Notes: generated by a model not told the origin, from the sequence alone. Shown: positions 17,777 to 26,243, numbered from the stretch's first letter. The stretch is 32,965 nt of DNA from Betaproteobacteria bacterium (GCA_016868255.1 VGHN01000014.1:1-32965); one strand, 5' to 3'. Numbers and translations are program-made.

Positions 17777-18901
17777 ATGACTTTAAATTTCCTTGCCCGC
17801 GGCTGGCCCGCGCTTCGACCCCAATGGCGTGCCCTGCTTCTTGCATACAGCCTTGCCTTGGCGGGGTGCGCAGTGCCCAACCCAGATTTCAAACCCGATC
17901 GTTCCCACCACACCAGCGAGGGCTTTCAGAACCTGCCCGGTGGGAAGGACAAGCCGGGATTCGATGCATTCCTGAAGTGGCAGTGGGACCGCTGGGGAAG
18001 CGAACTCCCCCTCCAATATTCAGAACGCGTGCCCCGAGTTCCACTCCAACCGGCCCAACTCGAGGAGCGCAAGCTTGGCTGGCAGATGACTTGGCTCGGT
18101 CATGCCAGTGTTCACCTACAGGTGGATGGGTTGCAGATTCTTATCGACCCTGTGCTCAGTGGTCGCGCATCGCCCTTTGAGTCTATGGGGCCCAAGGCCC
18201 ACACCCCAAGCCCACTGCCCTTACAGAAGCTGCCGCGAGTGGATCTTGTGCTCATCTCGCACAATCACTACGACCACCTCGACGAACGAACGGTGCGCGC
18301 ACTGGCAGCGCAGGCGGGCGGGCCGCCCACATTCATCGTGCCTCTTGGGGTGGATCGCTACCTGCGTGATTGGGGAGTGACATCGGTGGTGTCCATGGAT
18401 TGGTTGGATACTCGCACCTTTAAATTGCCGCTCAGAGAGGCCAGTAGCCTCACTCTAGAGATGATTCCCGCCCACCACTGGAGCCGGCGAACCATCTGGG
18501 ACACCAACAAGACCCTATGGGGCGGCTTTCGCCTTCAAACCCAAGAGATGAACCTGGTCTATACGGGCGACACTGGCTACAGCACGATTTACAAGTCCAT
18601 GGCAAAGAAGTGGCCACCCATTGATTGGCTTCTTGTGCCAGTGGGCTGTTACGAGCCGAGATGGTTCATGGGCGCCCAGCATGTGGACCCTGCAGAAGCT
18701 CAGCAGATTGCCAGTGACCTTGGAGCCAAGAACGCCATGGGCGTTCACTGGGGTGTGTTTCGTCTTTGTGATGAACCCGTTGAGCAGCCGCTTGAAGACC
18801 TTCGCAAGGTGCAAGCGGCCCTGCCTGCGCAGGCCACTCGTATTCAAATGTGGGCCATTGGTGAGAGTCGGGCGCTGACTTCGGTCGCTGACAAAAAGTG
18901 A
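17777..18901 (+). CDS. Metallo-beta-lactamase-fold lipoprotein, NAPE-PLD-like hydrolase
   Basis: A 374-residue predicted lipoprotein. The signal ends in the lipobox LALAGC with Cys at residue 31. The mature part is a metallo-beta-lactamase fold of the NAPE-PLD/UlaG branch: WLGHASVHLQVDGLQILIDPV, the zinc motif HNHYDH at residues 162-167, GGFRLQ, LVYTGDTGYS and PVGCYEPRWFMGAQHVDPAEA, the last very close to NAPE-type phospholipase D. It may cleave a phosphodiester or lactone substrate at the envelope; the substrate is unknown. ATG at 17777 is chosen because it gives the lipoprotein signal. Its stop overlaps the start of the TonB-dependent receptor gene (GTGA), so both are translated together. 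Confidence 0.85.
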   Translation: MTLNFLARGWPALRPQWRALLLAYSLALAGCAVPNPDFKPDRSHHTSEGFQNLPGGKDKPGFDAFLKWQWDRWGSELPLQYSERVPRVPLQPAQLEERKLGWQMTWLGHASVHLQVDGLQILIDPVLSGRASPFESMGPKAHTPSPLPLQKLPRVDLVLISHNHYDHLDERTVRALAAQAGGPPTFIVPLGVDRYLRDWGVTSVVSMDWLDTRTFKLPLREASSLTLEMIPAHHWSRRTIWDTNKTLWGGFRLQTQEMNLVYTGDTGYSTIYKSMAKKWPPIDWLLVPVGCYEPRWFMGAQHVDPAEAQQIASDLGAKNAMGVHWGVFRLCDEPVEQPLEDLRKVQAALPAQATRIQMWAIGESRALTSVADKK

Positions 18902-21132
18902 TTGCCCCAATGCCCAGGCAGCGGCGCTCGCCCAAGCTTCGCATCCTTAAGCTCTCACAAATTCATGCGCTTGTTTTAAGCGCTTTTGCAGCCCAGGCTG
19001 CGCTGGCGCAAACGCCCACGAGTCAGTCCAACTCGGCAACCGCGCCCTCAACCGCTTCAACATCGCCGCAGAACGTTGGGGGAGAGGCAAGGCTCTCCGA
19101 GATCACGGTGGTCGATGAAGCCACCTCGGCCGATGATGAGAGACGCGACTCCTCGACCACGAAGATTATTTTCGATCGCAGTCAGATCGAGAAGATTGAT
19201 GCGGTGACCGTCTCTGATCTACTGCGTGCCCTGCCGGGTGTGAACCTGAGCATTCCCTCGATGGATGGGCGCAGGGGGCGTGGCCACTCCGGACCCAGTG
19301 ATCGGCTGATGCCAAGAATTGTGGTCGACGGCGAACCCCTGGGCGGTGGGCCGGGTGGAACAATGGCAACGCTTCGACTGCCCACTGAACTCATTGAACG
19401 CATCGAGATCATTCGCAACAGCACGGCCGAGTTCCCTTCGGGGCCCGGCGGAACGGTGAACCTCATTCTTCGAGACGTGCCCCCAGAGAAGACCACGACC
19501 ACTAAATGGAGCGCGTCTCACGATGGCAGTGCCTTGGGCGGTCGGGCCAATTTGGTTTACGGCAATCGCGAGGGCGTGGCCGGAACCATTCTCACGCTCT
19601 CGGTGGACCGCTCACCGCAGACACTCAAGCGAAGTGGGGCTGAAGAATCGCCGACGAGTAGCACCACAGAACGTGATGAGCAGACCGGCCACAACCTTGG
19701 GCTGCATTTCATCTCGCGGTTTACACAAGACCTCGGCCGAGGCGAGCAACTCATTATCAGTCCGATGTTCTTTGGCAGTGAGCGGCAGGTGGACACCCAA
19801 ACCACTCTGACCGGAGGCACTATCTCTCGTGAGACCGACACGGACCGTGTTCGAAGAGGGAGTCTGCGAGTCTCTGGTGAATGGAAGAAGCGAACAACCG
19901 GTGCGGGCGAGACCAGCGTGAGAGGAACTGTTCATGTCGATGAGACCCAGGCAAACGGGCGGCTGGTTCGTCTCAATAACGCAGGGTCGGTGGACAGCGA
20001 TTCGGTATCACGCAACCAAGACAAAGGCCGCGGCTTTGGGCTTGCTGCCAAGCGCACTTTTCCCCTGGCCAACGACCACCTCGGCACCTTCGGATTGAAT
20101 GCACGCTACCGTGCAGAGGACGAGAGAAGGACTGAGACTCTCAGCGGTGTCGCTCGCAATCTTGGTGCCAATGCGGGCTCCGACTCCAGCGAGCGCAATC
20201 TCGCCGTCTGGGGCCAGGATGAGTGGCAGATTAATAAGGCCCACACCCTGACCCCTGGGCTGCGGCTCGAGGCCTCGGAGAACCGAACCACGAACGCAAA
20301 CGCGCAAGAGAGCACAACCAGCGCGACCAACGTTCTGCCCTCGTTGCACTGGCTTTGGCGACTCAACCAAGGGGCCAACTTTCGTGCCAGTCTGGCCCAG
20401 ACACAACGCCAACCGAGCATCTCTCAGATCAGCTCGGTCATCATCGAGGCCACTGGTCAGAACGGGCTCGCCAATCCCGATCGGTCCGGAAATCCCAATC
20501 TAAAGGCAGAGAAGACCACCACCCTTCAACTCGGCCTTGAACGATTCTTGGAGAATAAACGCGGCTCGGGCGGCGTGAACCTTTACGTGCGCGACACGAG
20601 CAACAAGATTCTTAATCGAACGTCACTGGAGGGAGGGCGCTATGTAGAGCGCCCGGTCAATGCCGCCTCTGCAAGAGACTACAGCCTTGTGTTCGACTTC
20701 AAGCTCAAGCCAAAGGCCATCCAGCGCTTGGAGTTGCAGGGCAATGCCTCGGCAAATCGGCTCGAGATTACCGATCGGTCGGGGGAGTTTGTGCGTCAGG
20801 AGTCACCCCGTTATGCCGCGAGCCTGGGCGGGGAGTACAAGCTCGAGAATGAAAAGACCAGCCTGGGCGGCAATGTGAGTTGGAATTCATCCTTTAGCCG
20901 CGAGGCCTCCACCAACACCCTAGTGAATATGGGCAGCAATCATCAGCTCGACCTCTATGCCCTGCATCGGCTCGACGCCACCGCCAACCTGCGCCTCTCG
21001 GTGAGCAATCTCACAGCGCCAAAACGAACCACCGTCAGTGAACGCTATGCCGCTGGAACCCTCGATACCCGCGAGACCAGCACCACCGAGGGCGTTCGCA
21101 TGTTTATGCTTACCCTTGAGAAGAAGTGGTAA
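18898..21132 (+). CDS. TonB-dependent outer-membrane receptor
   Basis: A 744-residue receptor. The signal peptide ends AAQAALAQ (about residue 38). A TonB-box-like SEITVVDEA at residues 67-75 precedes the plug domain (IEKIDAVTVSDLLRALPGVNLS to FPSGPGGTVNLILRDVP, about residues 97-192). The rest is a 22-strand-type barrel with alternating strands, ending in the aromatic residue Trp expected for Bam recognition. The plug loop is unusually Gly/Arg-rich (DGRRGRGHSG, GGGPGG). The ligand is unknown; siderophores are common, but the coupled hydrolase suggests a substrate processed at the membrane. The start is GTG 18898 (GTGA overlap) or ATG 18910. It faces the tonB-exbBD operon. Confidence 0.92.
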   Translation: MIAPMPRQRRSPKLRILKLSQIHALVLSAFAAQAALAQTPTSQSNSATAPSTASTSPQNVGGEARLSEITVVDEATSADDERRDSSTTKIIFDRSQIEKIDAVTVSDLLRALPGVNLSIPSMDGRRGRGHSGPSDRLMPRIVVDGEPLGGGPGGTMATLRLPTELIERIEIIRNSTAEFPSGPGGTVNLILRDVPPEKTTTTKWSASHDGSALGGRANLVYGNREGVAGTILTLSVDRSPQTLKRSGAEESPTSSTTERDEQTGHNLGLHFISRFTQDLGRGEQLIISPMFFGSERQVDTQTTLTGGTISRETDTDRVRRGSLRVSGEWKKRTTGAGETSVRGTVHVDETQANGRLVRLNNAGSVDSDSVSRNQDKGRGFGLAAKRTFPLANDHLGTFGLNARYRAEDERRTETLSGVARNLGANAGSDSSERNLAVWGQDEWQINKAHTLTPGLRLEASENRTTNANAQESTTSATNVLPSLHWLWRLNQGANFRASLAQTQRQPSISQISSVIIEATGQNGLANPDRSGNPNLKAEKTTTLQLGLERFLENKRGSGGVNLYVRDTSNKILNRTSLEGGRYVERPVNAASARDYSLVFDFKLKPKAIQRLELQGNASANRLEITDRSGEFVRQESPRYAASLGGEYKLENEKTSLGGNVSWNSSFSREASTNTLVNMGSNHQLDLYALHRLDATANLRLSVSNLTAPKRTTVSERYAAGTLDTRETSTTEGVRMFMLTLEKKW

Positions 21133-21139
21133 TGCCGGT

Positions 21140-21460
21140 TCAAGGCTCTCCAAAATAATCATCCCTAAAGCGCTCCAACTGATGCATTCGCTCATGCAGG
21201 ATGGTCACAATACCAATCGAGCCGTCTGACAGGAATCGCCAGTAAACGAAGTGCCGTTCGTATCGAAAGAAGAACCCGTCGACCTCGAACTCAGCTGGTA
21301 CCGGCTTTGAGATCACACCATGCACTTCGATACCCTCGAAGGCTTGGAACAGTCCCTTCACATAGCGGTCGGCCTGAGGTTTTCCCCAGCGCTCTCGCGT
21401 GTAGCGATAAATCTCATCGATCCGCCAGGATGCACCCTGTTGAATACGAACGACTGCCAC
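21140..21460 (-). CDS. ParE/RelE-superfamily toxin
   Basis: A 106-residue protein with the RelE/ParE fold: RIDEIYRYTRERWGKPQADRYVKGLFQAFEGI for the two N-terminal helices, then FFFRYERHFVYWRFLSDGSIGIVTILHERM, typical of the ParE strand core. ParE toxins poison gyrase whereas RelE cleaves mRNA on the ribosome; catalytic residues do not settle which. The GTG start at 21460 is 3 nt after the antitoxin stop. The stop is only 7 bp from the convergent receptor stop, with no room for a separate terminator. Confidence 0.85.
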   Translation of the reverse strand: MAVVRIQQGASWRIDEIYRYTRERWGKPQADRYVKGLFQAFEGIEVHGVISKPVPAEFEVDGFFFRYERHFVYWRFLSDGSIGIVTILHERMHQLERFRDDYFGEP

Positions 21461-21463
21461 AAC

Positions 21464-21724
21464 TCAGCGACCAGGGCTATTCCGGGCGATCACGTCTGCC
21501 GCACTCATCGGGATGTATGAGGACTCCGGTGCGGAAAATGCATGGGCCAATTCGGCCTTCAATCGGTCAAAAGCCTGCTGTTCCTTGCGTTCCATATCCC
21601 GCCGAATTAAGTCGCGAACGTACTCGCTGACATTCTCGTACGCGCCCGAATCCTGAACATTCGCGGCAACAAACTCGCTGAGCACTGGGTTCAAGCGGAC
21701 GGTCATGGTGGTGGTCTTTGACAT
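21464..21724 (-). CDS. ParD-type ribbon-helix-helix antitoxin
   Basis: An 86-residue antitoxin. The N-terminal TTMTVRLNPVLSEFVAANV gives a ribbon-helix-helix strand and helix, followed by YENVSEYVRDLIRRDMERKE, the classic ParD/CopG second helix. The C-terminus is the flexible toxin-binding part. It is transcribed first, as usual for type II modules, and should autoregulate through the palindrome at 21745-21777. An internal Met at residue 7 is an alternative start. Confidence 0.88.
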   Translation of the reverse strand: MSKTTTMTVRLNPVLSEFVAANVQDSGAYENVSEYVRDLIRRDMERKEQQAFDRLKAELAHAFSAPESSYIPMSAADVIARNSPGR

Positions 21725-21744
21725 AACGACTGAGAGAGTGGGGA

Positions 21745-21782
21745 GATGTCTTCAATATAGTCAATATTGAAGACATCGGCAA
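21745..21782 (-). promoter_or_regulatory. Toxin-antitoxin promoter with a perfect 14+14 bp operator
   Basis: A perfect inverted repeat (21745-21758 with 21764-21777, 5-bp centre AGTCA) lies 20 bp before the antitoxin start. On the minus strand a -35 TTGCCG (21782-21777) and -10 TATATT (21759-21754) are separated by 17 bp, so the palindrome covers the -10 and the spacer. This suits autorepression by the antitoxin. Confidence 0.8.
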
Positions 21783-21814
21783 TGCCGACAATGATCGCCC
21801 CGGCAATACCGCCC

Positions 21815-22228
21815 CTACTTCGGGTCGGTCACGAAACCAATGCGAGTCAGCCCCACCCGCGAGGCCTCGCTCATCAGCTCAGTCACCTTCTTGTAGGCCG
21901 TGTTCCCATCGGCCCGAATATGTAACTCGGGCTGGGGGTTCGCTGTCGATGCACTCTGCATTCGTGCCGGCAGATCGCTCCAACTGAGTTTCTCTTTGTT
22001 CCAATAGAGATCGCCCTTGGCATCGATCGAGACAGAGATGGTCTCTGGCTTGACCTCATTGCGCTGGCTATTGGCCTTGGGCAGGTCCACCTTCACCGCA
22101 TGGGTCATCAGCGGCGCGGTGACCATGAAGATGATCACCAGCACCAGCATCACATCGATGAGCGGCACCATGTTGATCTCTGGGTTGGGCTGGTTGCGCC
22201 CAGTCTTCGAAGAAATGTGAAAGGCCAT
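21815..22228 (-). CDS. exbD: ExbD-type biopolymer transport protein
   Basis: A 137-residue inner-membrane protein with one transmembrane helix (MVPLIDVMLVLVIIFMVTAPLM, about residues 20-41) that contains the essential proton-carrying Asp in PLIDVML, and a periplasmic domain ending LMSEASRVGLTRIGFVTDPK. With ExbB it uses the proton gradient to drive TonB. The longest open frame reaches 22465, but the upstream part lies inside exbB. ATG at 22228 overlaps the exbB stop as TAATG and is the clear start. TolR is a less likely alternative since tonB is the first gene of the operon. Confidence 0.93.
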   Translation of the reverse strand: MAFHISSKTGRNQPNPEINMVPLIDVMLVLVIIFMVTAPLMTHAVKVDLPKANSQRNEVKPETISVSIDAKGDLYWNKEKLSWSDLPARMQSASTANPQPELHIRADGNTAYKKVTELMSEASRVGLTRIGFVTDPK

Positions 22229-22911
22229 TATCGGGGCTTGCTCCCTGTGGAGATCAAAACAAACAAGTCGTGTGCAAAGCGCTCGAGACGGCCACTGTAG
22301 AGCCGCGCCTGTCGCTGAAATGCGTTGTAGGCCAACGCCGCAGGAATGGCCACGGCCAGGCCAAGCGCAGTCATGATGAGCGCCTCGCCCACCGGCCCCG
22401 CCACCTGATCCAGTGAGCTCTGGCCACTCATGCCAATGCCAATGAGCGCATGGTAAATCCCCCAAACCGTTCCGAAGAGCCCCACAAAAGGCGCGCTTGA
22501 GGCCACCGAGGCCAAGAGCGTCTGCCCGTACTCCTGGCGAGCAGCCTCTTCATCAATGGCCTGTTGCAGGGCCCGGCTCACGAGTTCACTGGGGCTTTCG
22601 GAATCAATGAGTCCCGAGCCCGGCGCAATTCGACTGTATGTCGCGGCCGAGAGCGCATGGGCTGCGATCTGCGAGCGTGCATCGGGATGATCGGCAATCA
22701 GCGCCTTGAGGTCATCAATGGAATTGGAGTTCTGAAAGCGGGCGAGAAACTCTGCACTGGTTTGATTGGCCCTTCGAGCCCGGAGAATCTTGCTCACAAT
22801 CACCGTCCAACTCGCCACCGACATGGCCAAAAGAATAAGAAAGAGCGTCATGCCCACGGCATCGGTCTGCTCAAGAAAGTGGCCAAGGCCCATGGCCTGT
22901 GTTGTTGACAT
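22228..22911 (-). CDS. exbB: ExbB-type MotA/TolQ/ExbB proton channel protein
   Basis: A 227-residue inner-membrane protein with three transmembrane segments: TLFLILLAMSVASWTVIVSKIL near the N-terminus, ASVASSAPFVGLFGTVWGIYHALIGI in the middle, and EALIMTALGLAVAIPAALAYNAF. The central motif APFVGLFGTVWGI and the TALGLAVAIPA segment with its conserved Thr are typical of ExbB. The gene begins 3 nt after the tonB stop and overlaps exbD by one base. Confidence 0.94.
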   Translation of the reverse strand: MSTTQAMGLGHFLEQTDAVGMTLFLILLAMSVASWTVIVSKILRARRANQTSAEFLARFQNSNSIDDLKALIADHPDARSQIAAHALSAATYSRIAPGSGLIDSESPSELVSRALQQAIDEEAARQEYGQTLLASVASSAPFVGLFGTVWGIYHALIGIGMSGQSSLDQVAGPVGEALIMTALGLAVAIPAALAYNAFQRQARLYSGRLERFAHDLFVLISTGSKPR

Positions 22912-22914
22912 GCT

Positions 22915-23592
22915 CTATCTCCGCAACTGAAATGAAACTGGAACCTGAACCCATGCCGTGGTGGCCACGCTGCCCACCTTGGCTGGAACAAAACGCCACT
23001 TGGCCACTGCCTCTTGGGCCGCCTCATCGAGCCTCGGAAAGCCGCTGCTGCGAAGTAGCTGCACCTGCTCAGCACTGCCCTGACTACTCACCAATACACG
23101 CAAGAGTACCTGCCCTTCCTCACCCAAACGCTTTGACATCATGGGATAGGCCGGTTTGGGGTTGTTGAGATAGTCTGCATCAAACCGTGGCGCAATGACC
23201 TCTGCCGATGCTGCCACCTCCTTGCCCTGGTCCTTGCGTTCGGAATCGACCACAGGGGCCGACTGCTCACGCGGCTTCTCCTTCTCGCGGGCAATATCCA
23301 GAGGCGAGGGCCGATTCGAGTCGGTTGCCAGAATGCGTTTGGCCTGCTGGGGCTCGGGCCGCTTGGCGGCAGGCGGTGGCGGCTTGGTCTGCGCGGCCTC
23401 TTGGTAGGGCGCAATGATGCTCGCCATCATGGGCCGGGCAGTTGAGACTTGAAGGTCCACCTGACCGATCTCCATCCAGACCCACAACAGGGCCGCCCCA
23501 TGCAGCCCAAGGGCCAGGGCAAGTGCGCGCCCATCCAGGCCCTGCAAAGCGCCACCCAGTGCTTGATTAGCGAGCGGAAGAGGCCTGTTCAT
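22915..23592 (-). CDS. tonB: TonB energy-transducing protein
   Basis: A 225-residue TonB. An N-terminal transmembrane helix (ALALALGLHGAALLWVWMEI, about residues 23-42) is followed by a Pro/Lys-rich periplasmic linker (TKPPPPAAKRPEPQQAK) and the C-terminal TonB fold (NPKPAYPMMSKRLGEEGQVLLRVLVSSQGSAEQVQLLRSSGFPRLDEAAQEAVAKWRF). The C-terminal domain binds the TonB box of outer-membrane receptors such as the one at 18898-21132. It is the first gene of tonB-exbB-exbD, whose leader (23593-23762) carries a 16-bp hairpin. Confidence 0.94.
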   Translation of the reverse strand: MNRPLPLANQALGGALQGLDGRALALALGLHGAALLWVWMEIGQVDLQVSTARPMMASIIAPYQEAAQTKPPPPAAKRPEPQQAKRILATDSNRPSPLDIAREKEKPREQSAPVVDSERKDQGKEVAASAEVIAPRFDADYLNNPKPAYPMMSKRLGEEGQVLLRVLVSSQGSAEQVQLLRSSGFPRLDEAAQEAVAKWRFVPAKVGSVATTAWVQVPVSFQLRR

Positions 23593-23607
23593 TGCGGCCT
23601 ATTTTGT

Positions 23608-23623
23608 CAGAACAGCAGTTCTG
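23608..23623. promoter_or_regulatory. Inverted repeat in the tonB leader
   Basis: CAGAAC-AGCA-GTTCTG is a perfect 6+6 bp repeat 16 bp upstream of the tonB start. On the minus strand a TTGACA -35-like sequence lies a little further upstream. It could be an operator or an mRNA hairpin. No Fur consensus was found. Confidence 0.4.
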
Positions 23624-23762
23624 CATTCACTCAATCGACCGATGTCAATTGTTATCTAAGTTGCCAGTAGAGAGGCAAGCCGCCTAAACCGCGGGCACTA
23701 TCATGTGAACCTCAACGTAACGCACCCTTCTCAAGCCACGTCCCACCTAAGGAACACAGAGC

Positions 23763-24668
23763 ATGTCCAGCATCCAGACCAAAATCTATTCCCCCTGCCC
23801 GTCTGCACGCGTTGCGTTCATTGGCCTTGGCGTCATGGGCTTTCCCATGGCCGGTCATCTGGCCAAGGCGGGGCACCAGGTCACCGTCTACAACCGCTCG
23901 GCCGAGAAGGCCAAGGCATGGGCGACCGAGTTCGGTGGTTCCGCAGCAACCACAACAAAAGAGGCTGCCGCGAATGCGGACATCGTTTTCTGCTGCGTCG
24001 GCAATGACAACGACCTGCGAAGCGTCACCACCGGGCCCAGCGGCGCATTTGAATCGATGGCCAAGGGCACACTGTTTGTCGATCACACCACTGCCTCGGC
24101 AGAGGTTGCTCGCGAACTCAATGCCAAAGCCAGGGAGCTCGGCATTGGGTTTCTGGATGCACCCGTCTCGGGTGGGCAGGCCGGCGCCGTCAATGGCCAA
24201 CTCACCGTGATGGTGGGCGGAACACAGGCACACTTTGACTCTGCCAAGCCTGTGGCCATGGCCTACTCAAAGGCCTTCACGCGCATTGGAGACTCGGGCA
24301 GCGGGCAGCTTGCGAAGATGGTGAATCAAATCTGTGTGGCGGGGCTTTTGCAGGGCCTTGCCGAGGCCATTGCATTTGGAGAACGTGCCGGGCTCGATAT
24401 GTCGCTGGTACTTGAATCCATCAGTAAGGGTGCAGCGCAGTCTTGGCAGATGGAAAACCGCGGCCCCACCATGATTGAAGGAAAGTTCGACTTCGGATTT
24501 GCTGTTGACTGGATGCGCAAGGACCTGGAGCTCTGCCTGAGCGAGGCCCGACGCAACCAAGCCAAACTGCCTGTGACCGCATTGGTCGATCAGTTCTACT
24601 CCGACATTCAGAGCAAGGGTGGTCAGCGCAAGGACATCTCGAGCCTCATCACCCGCCTGATTGACTGA
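23763..24668 (+). CDS. NAD(P)-dependent beta-hydroxyacid dehydrogenase (3-hydroxyisobutyrate dehydrogenase family)
   Basis: A 301-residue cytosolic oxidoreductase. The Rossmann motif is VAFIGLGVMGFPMAGHLAKAGH (about residues 17-38). The substrate-binding signature DAPVSGGQAGAVNGQLTVMVGG and the catalytic Lys in GSGQLAKMVNQI are those of the family, and the C-terminal helical domain (MRKDLELCLSEARRNQAKLPVTALVDQFY) is complete. The substrate could be 3-hydroxyisobutyrate, tartronate semialdehyde or succinic semialdehyde; the sequence alone does not decide. It is divergent from tonB and appears to be transcribed alone. Confidence 0.93.
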   Translation: MSSIQTKIYSPCPSARVAFIGLGVMGFPMAGHLAKAGHQVTVYNRSAEKAKAWATEFGGSAATTTKEAAANADIVFCCVGNDNDLRSVTTGPSGAFESMAKGTLFVDHTTASAEVARELNAKARELGIGFLDAPVSGGQAGAVNGQLTVMVGGTQAHFDSAKPVAMAYSKAFTRIGDSGSGQLAKMVNQICVAGLLQGLAEAIAFGERAGLDMSLVLESISKGAAQSWQMENRGPTMIEGKFDFGFAVDWMRKDLELCLSEARRNQAKLPVTALVDQFYSDIQSKGGQRKDISSLITRLID

Positions 24669-24740
24669 GCCAAGAATGCCCTTTTTTGAGTCATTGTTAT
24701 TCGCCGGGGATGATCGAGGCAGCGTTATCTTCTCCAGTTG

Positions 24741-25112
24741 ATGAAGATCAAATCGAAAGTCATTTCCTGCTTTTTGGCGGCACTACTGGTGCTGCAGGGC
24801 CAGGCCATTGCGGGCATGAGCTGTCATGGGCAATCCCATGGTGATCACCACTCGCACGCCCACTTCGTTGAAGCCTCCTCGGACTTCCACGTGCACCAGC
24901 AGCAACCCAATGAAGAGCAGCCCGCCCAGCAGTCGGTCAGCGCAGCAGACACCTGTGCCTTCTGCTCGGGCTTTTGCTCCATGGCCCAGGCGCTCAACAC
25001 CCACGAGCAAGGCACCCTTTTAGAAACCTCGCAGTCAACACGCATTCACACTTCTTCTCAAAGCTTCTCGAGTGTTGTGCTCGAGGGGCCATTGCGACCT
25101 CCTCGCTCCTGA
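24741..25112 (+). CDS. Secreted His/Cys-rich protein, CopL-like
   Basis: A 123-residue protein with a signal peptide (VISCFLAALLVLQGQAIAG), a His cluster (CHGQSHGDHHSHAHF, FHVHQ) and a Cys cluster (CAFCSGFCSMA). This composition fits a periplasmic metal binder. Short His/Cys-rich secreted proteins at the head of copper operons are known as CopL in Xanthomonas, and the position here, just before the copper genes, is the same; the link is inferred, not shown by homology. TTG at 24738 is also in frame but ATG at 24741 is the natural start. The ribosome-binding site is weak. Confidence 0.65.
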   Translation: MKIKSKVISCFLAALLVLQGQAIAGMSCHGQSHGDHHSHAHFVEASSDFHVHQQQPNEEQPAQQSVSAADTCAFCSGFCSMAQALNTHEQGTLLETSQSTRIHTSSQSFSSVVLEGPLRPPRS

Positions 25113-25184
25113 ACCAGCGCTAAGAACGATGGCAGTGCCCGTAATGGGCCTGTCGTCTACCGTTGGTATCAATCAGGAGTCGAC

Positions 25185-26243
25185 ATGAGAAACCAAGTAT
25201 TGGCTGTTTCATTGACAGCCACGCTCGTATTGCTGAGCACCCACGCATTGCCTCTGCACGCCGCGAACACCGCGCAAGGCACGTCAGGTAGCCACTGGGT
25301 CGAGGCCAACGAGCGAGTTCAAGAGGCAGGCGGCTGGAAGGCCTATGCCCGAGAGATCAACGCCGCCAAGAAGGCCGCCTCAAGCGCGAGCGACTCAGCC
25401 CAAGCCAAGCGGCCCACGCTCACCTTGGAGGCGGCGCTGCAACGCGCGCAACTGCTCGACCCCTCCATTGCCCAAGCCCTGGGCAATGCGCCCAGAGACC
25501 TCAAGGCCTACCCCACGCTGTCGGATGCGCAGCGTGCTGCGCTTGGTCGGGAGGCTCGGCTGAGGGCCGAAGTGCAGAGTCTCTACTTCAGTGCAGTGGC
25601 GGCCAACGAGCGGCTTCACTACCAGTTGCAGGTGGTGGAGGCTGCATCGGTGGCCTCGGAGCTCGCCAGCCGCATGCAGAAGGTGGGCAACCTCAACCGC
25701 TTGCACCAGTCGGAAGAAGCCCTTTCACTGGCAGAGACCGAGAGGAGTCTGTCGAGCGCACGCACGCAGGCCCAGGCCGCGACTGAGCAACTCATTCAGC
25801 GGCTCCAGCTCAGTGGCGAGCAAGCCTCTTTCTCGCTGCCAGAGCGACTGCCACCACTGCCCACATCAACTGCACCACCGGCCATTTCAAAGGTCGACTC
25901 ACTACTTATTGCATCACCGGTCAATGGCCCGGCTCAAATCAAGGCGCAGTCTGAGGCCCGACAAGCGCTGCATGCGCGAGACGAGGCCTTCCGACTCGCC
26001 GCCCACTACCGAGACACCGTCCTTCCCCTGCAGAAGCAGATTTCGGAAGAGCATCTGCTTCATTACAACGGAATGATCATCGGCATCTTCGAATTGCTCA
26101 AAGACGCCAAGAAGCAGGTGCATGCCGTGCAGTCCACCATGGAGGCGCTCCGCGCTTACTGGCTGGCCGAGGCAGCCCTCGCCTCCAAACTCTTCGCCCT
26201 GCGCGAAGAACTTCTTACAAGTCGGAGAGACGCATGGAAATAA
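25185..26243 (+). CDS. TolC-like outer-membrane efflux family protein, copper cluster
   Basis: A 352-residue secreted protein (signal MRNQVLAVSLTATLVLLSTHALPLHA). It has long Ala/Gln/Glu-rich helices of the TolC family: ARLRAEVQSLYFSAVAANERLHYQLQVVEAA and, near the C-terminus, RDTVLPLQKQISEEHLLHYNGMIIGIFELLKDAKKQ, which is typical of the second TolC helical repeat. It is shorter than the usual 420-480 residues and no RND pump or membrane-fusion gene lies nearby, so it may act with a pump encoded elsewhere or have another role. A good AGGAG precedes the ATG. Its end overlaps the multicopper oxidase start by 10 bp. Confidence 0.75.
   Translation: MRNQVLAVSLTATLVLLSTHALPLHAANTAQGTSGSHWVEANERVQEAGGWKAYAREINAAKKAASSASDSAQAKRPTLTLEAALQRAQLLDPSIAQALGNAPRDLKAYPTLSDAQRAALGREARLRAEVQSLYFSAVAANERLHYQLQVVEAASVASELASRMQKVGNLNRLHQSEEALSLAETERSLSSARTQAQAATEQLIQRLQLSGEQASFSLPERLPPLPTSTAPPAISKVDSLLIASPVNGPAQIKAQSEARQALHARDEAFRLAAHYRDTVLPLQKQISEEHLLHYNGMIIGIFELLKDAKKQVHAVQSTMEALRAYWLAEAALASKLFALREELLTSRRDAWK

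Noticed and set aside
20008-20412. 134-codon minus-strand open frame within the receptor gene
   Set aside because: Antisense shadow of the beta-barrel coding sequence with no protein features.
22229-22465. N-terminal extension of exbD into exbB
   Set aside because: Gly/Trp-rich non-homologous sequence; the TAATG-coupled ATG at 22228 gives a normal ExbD.
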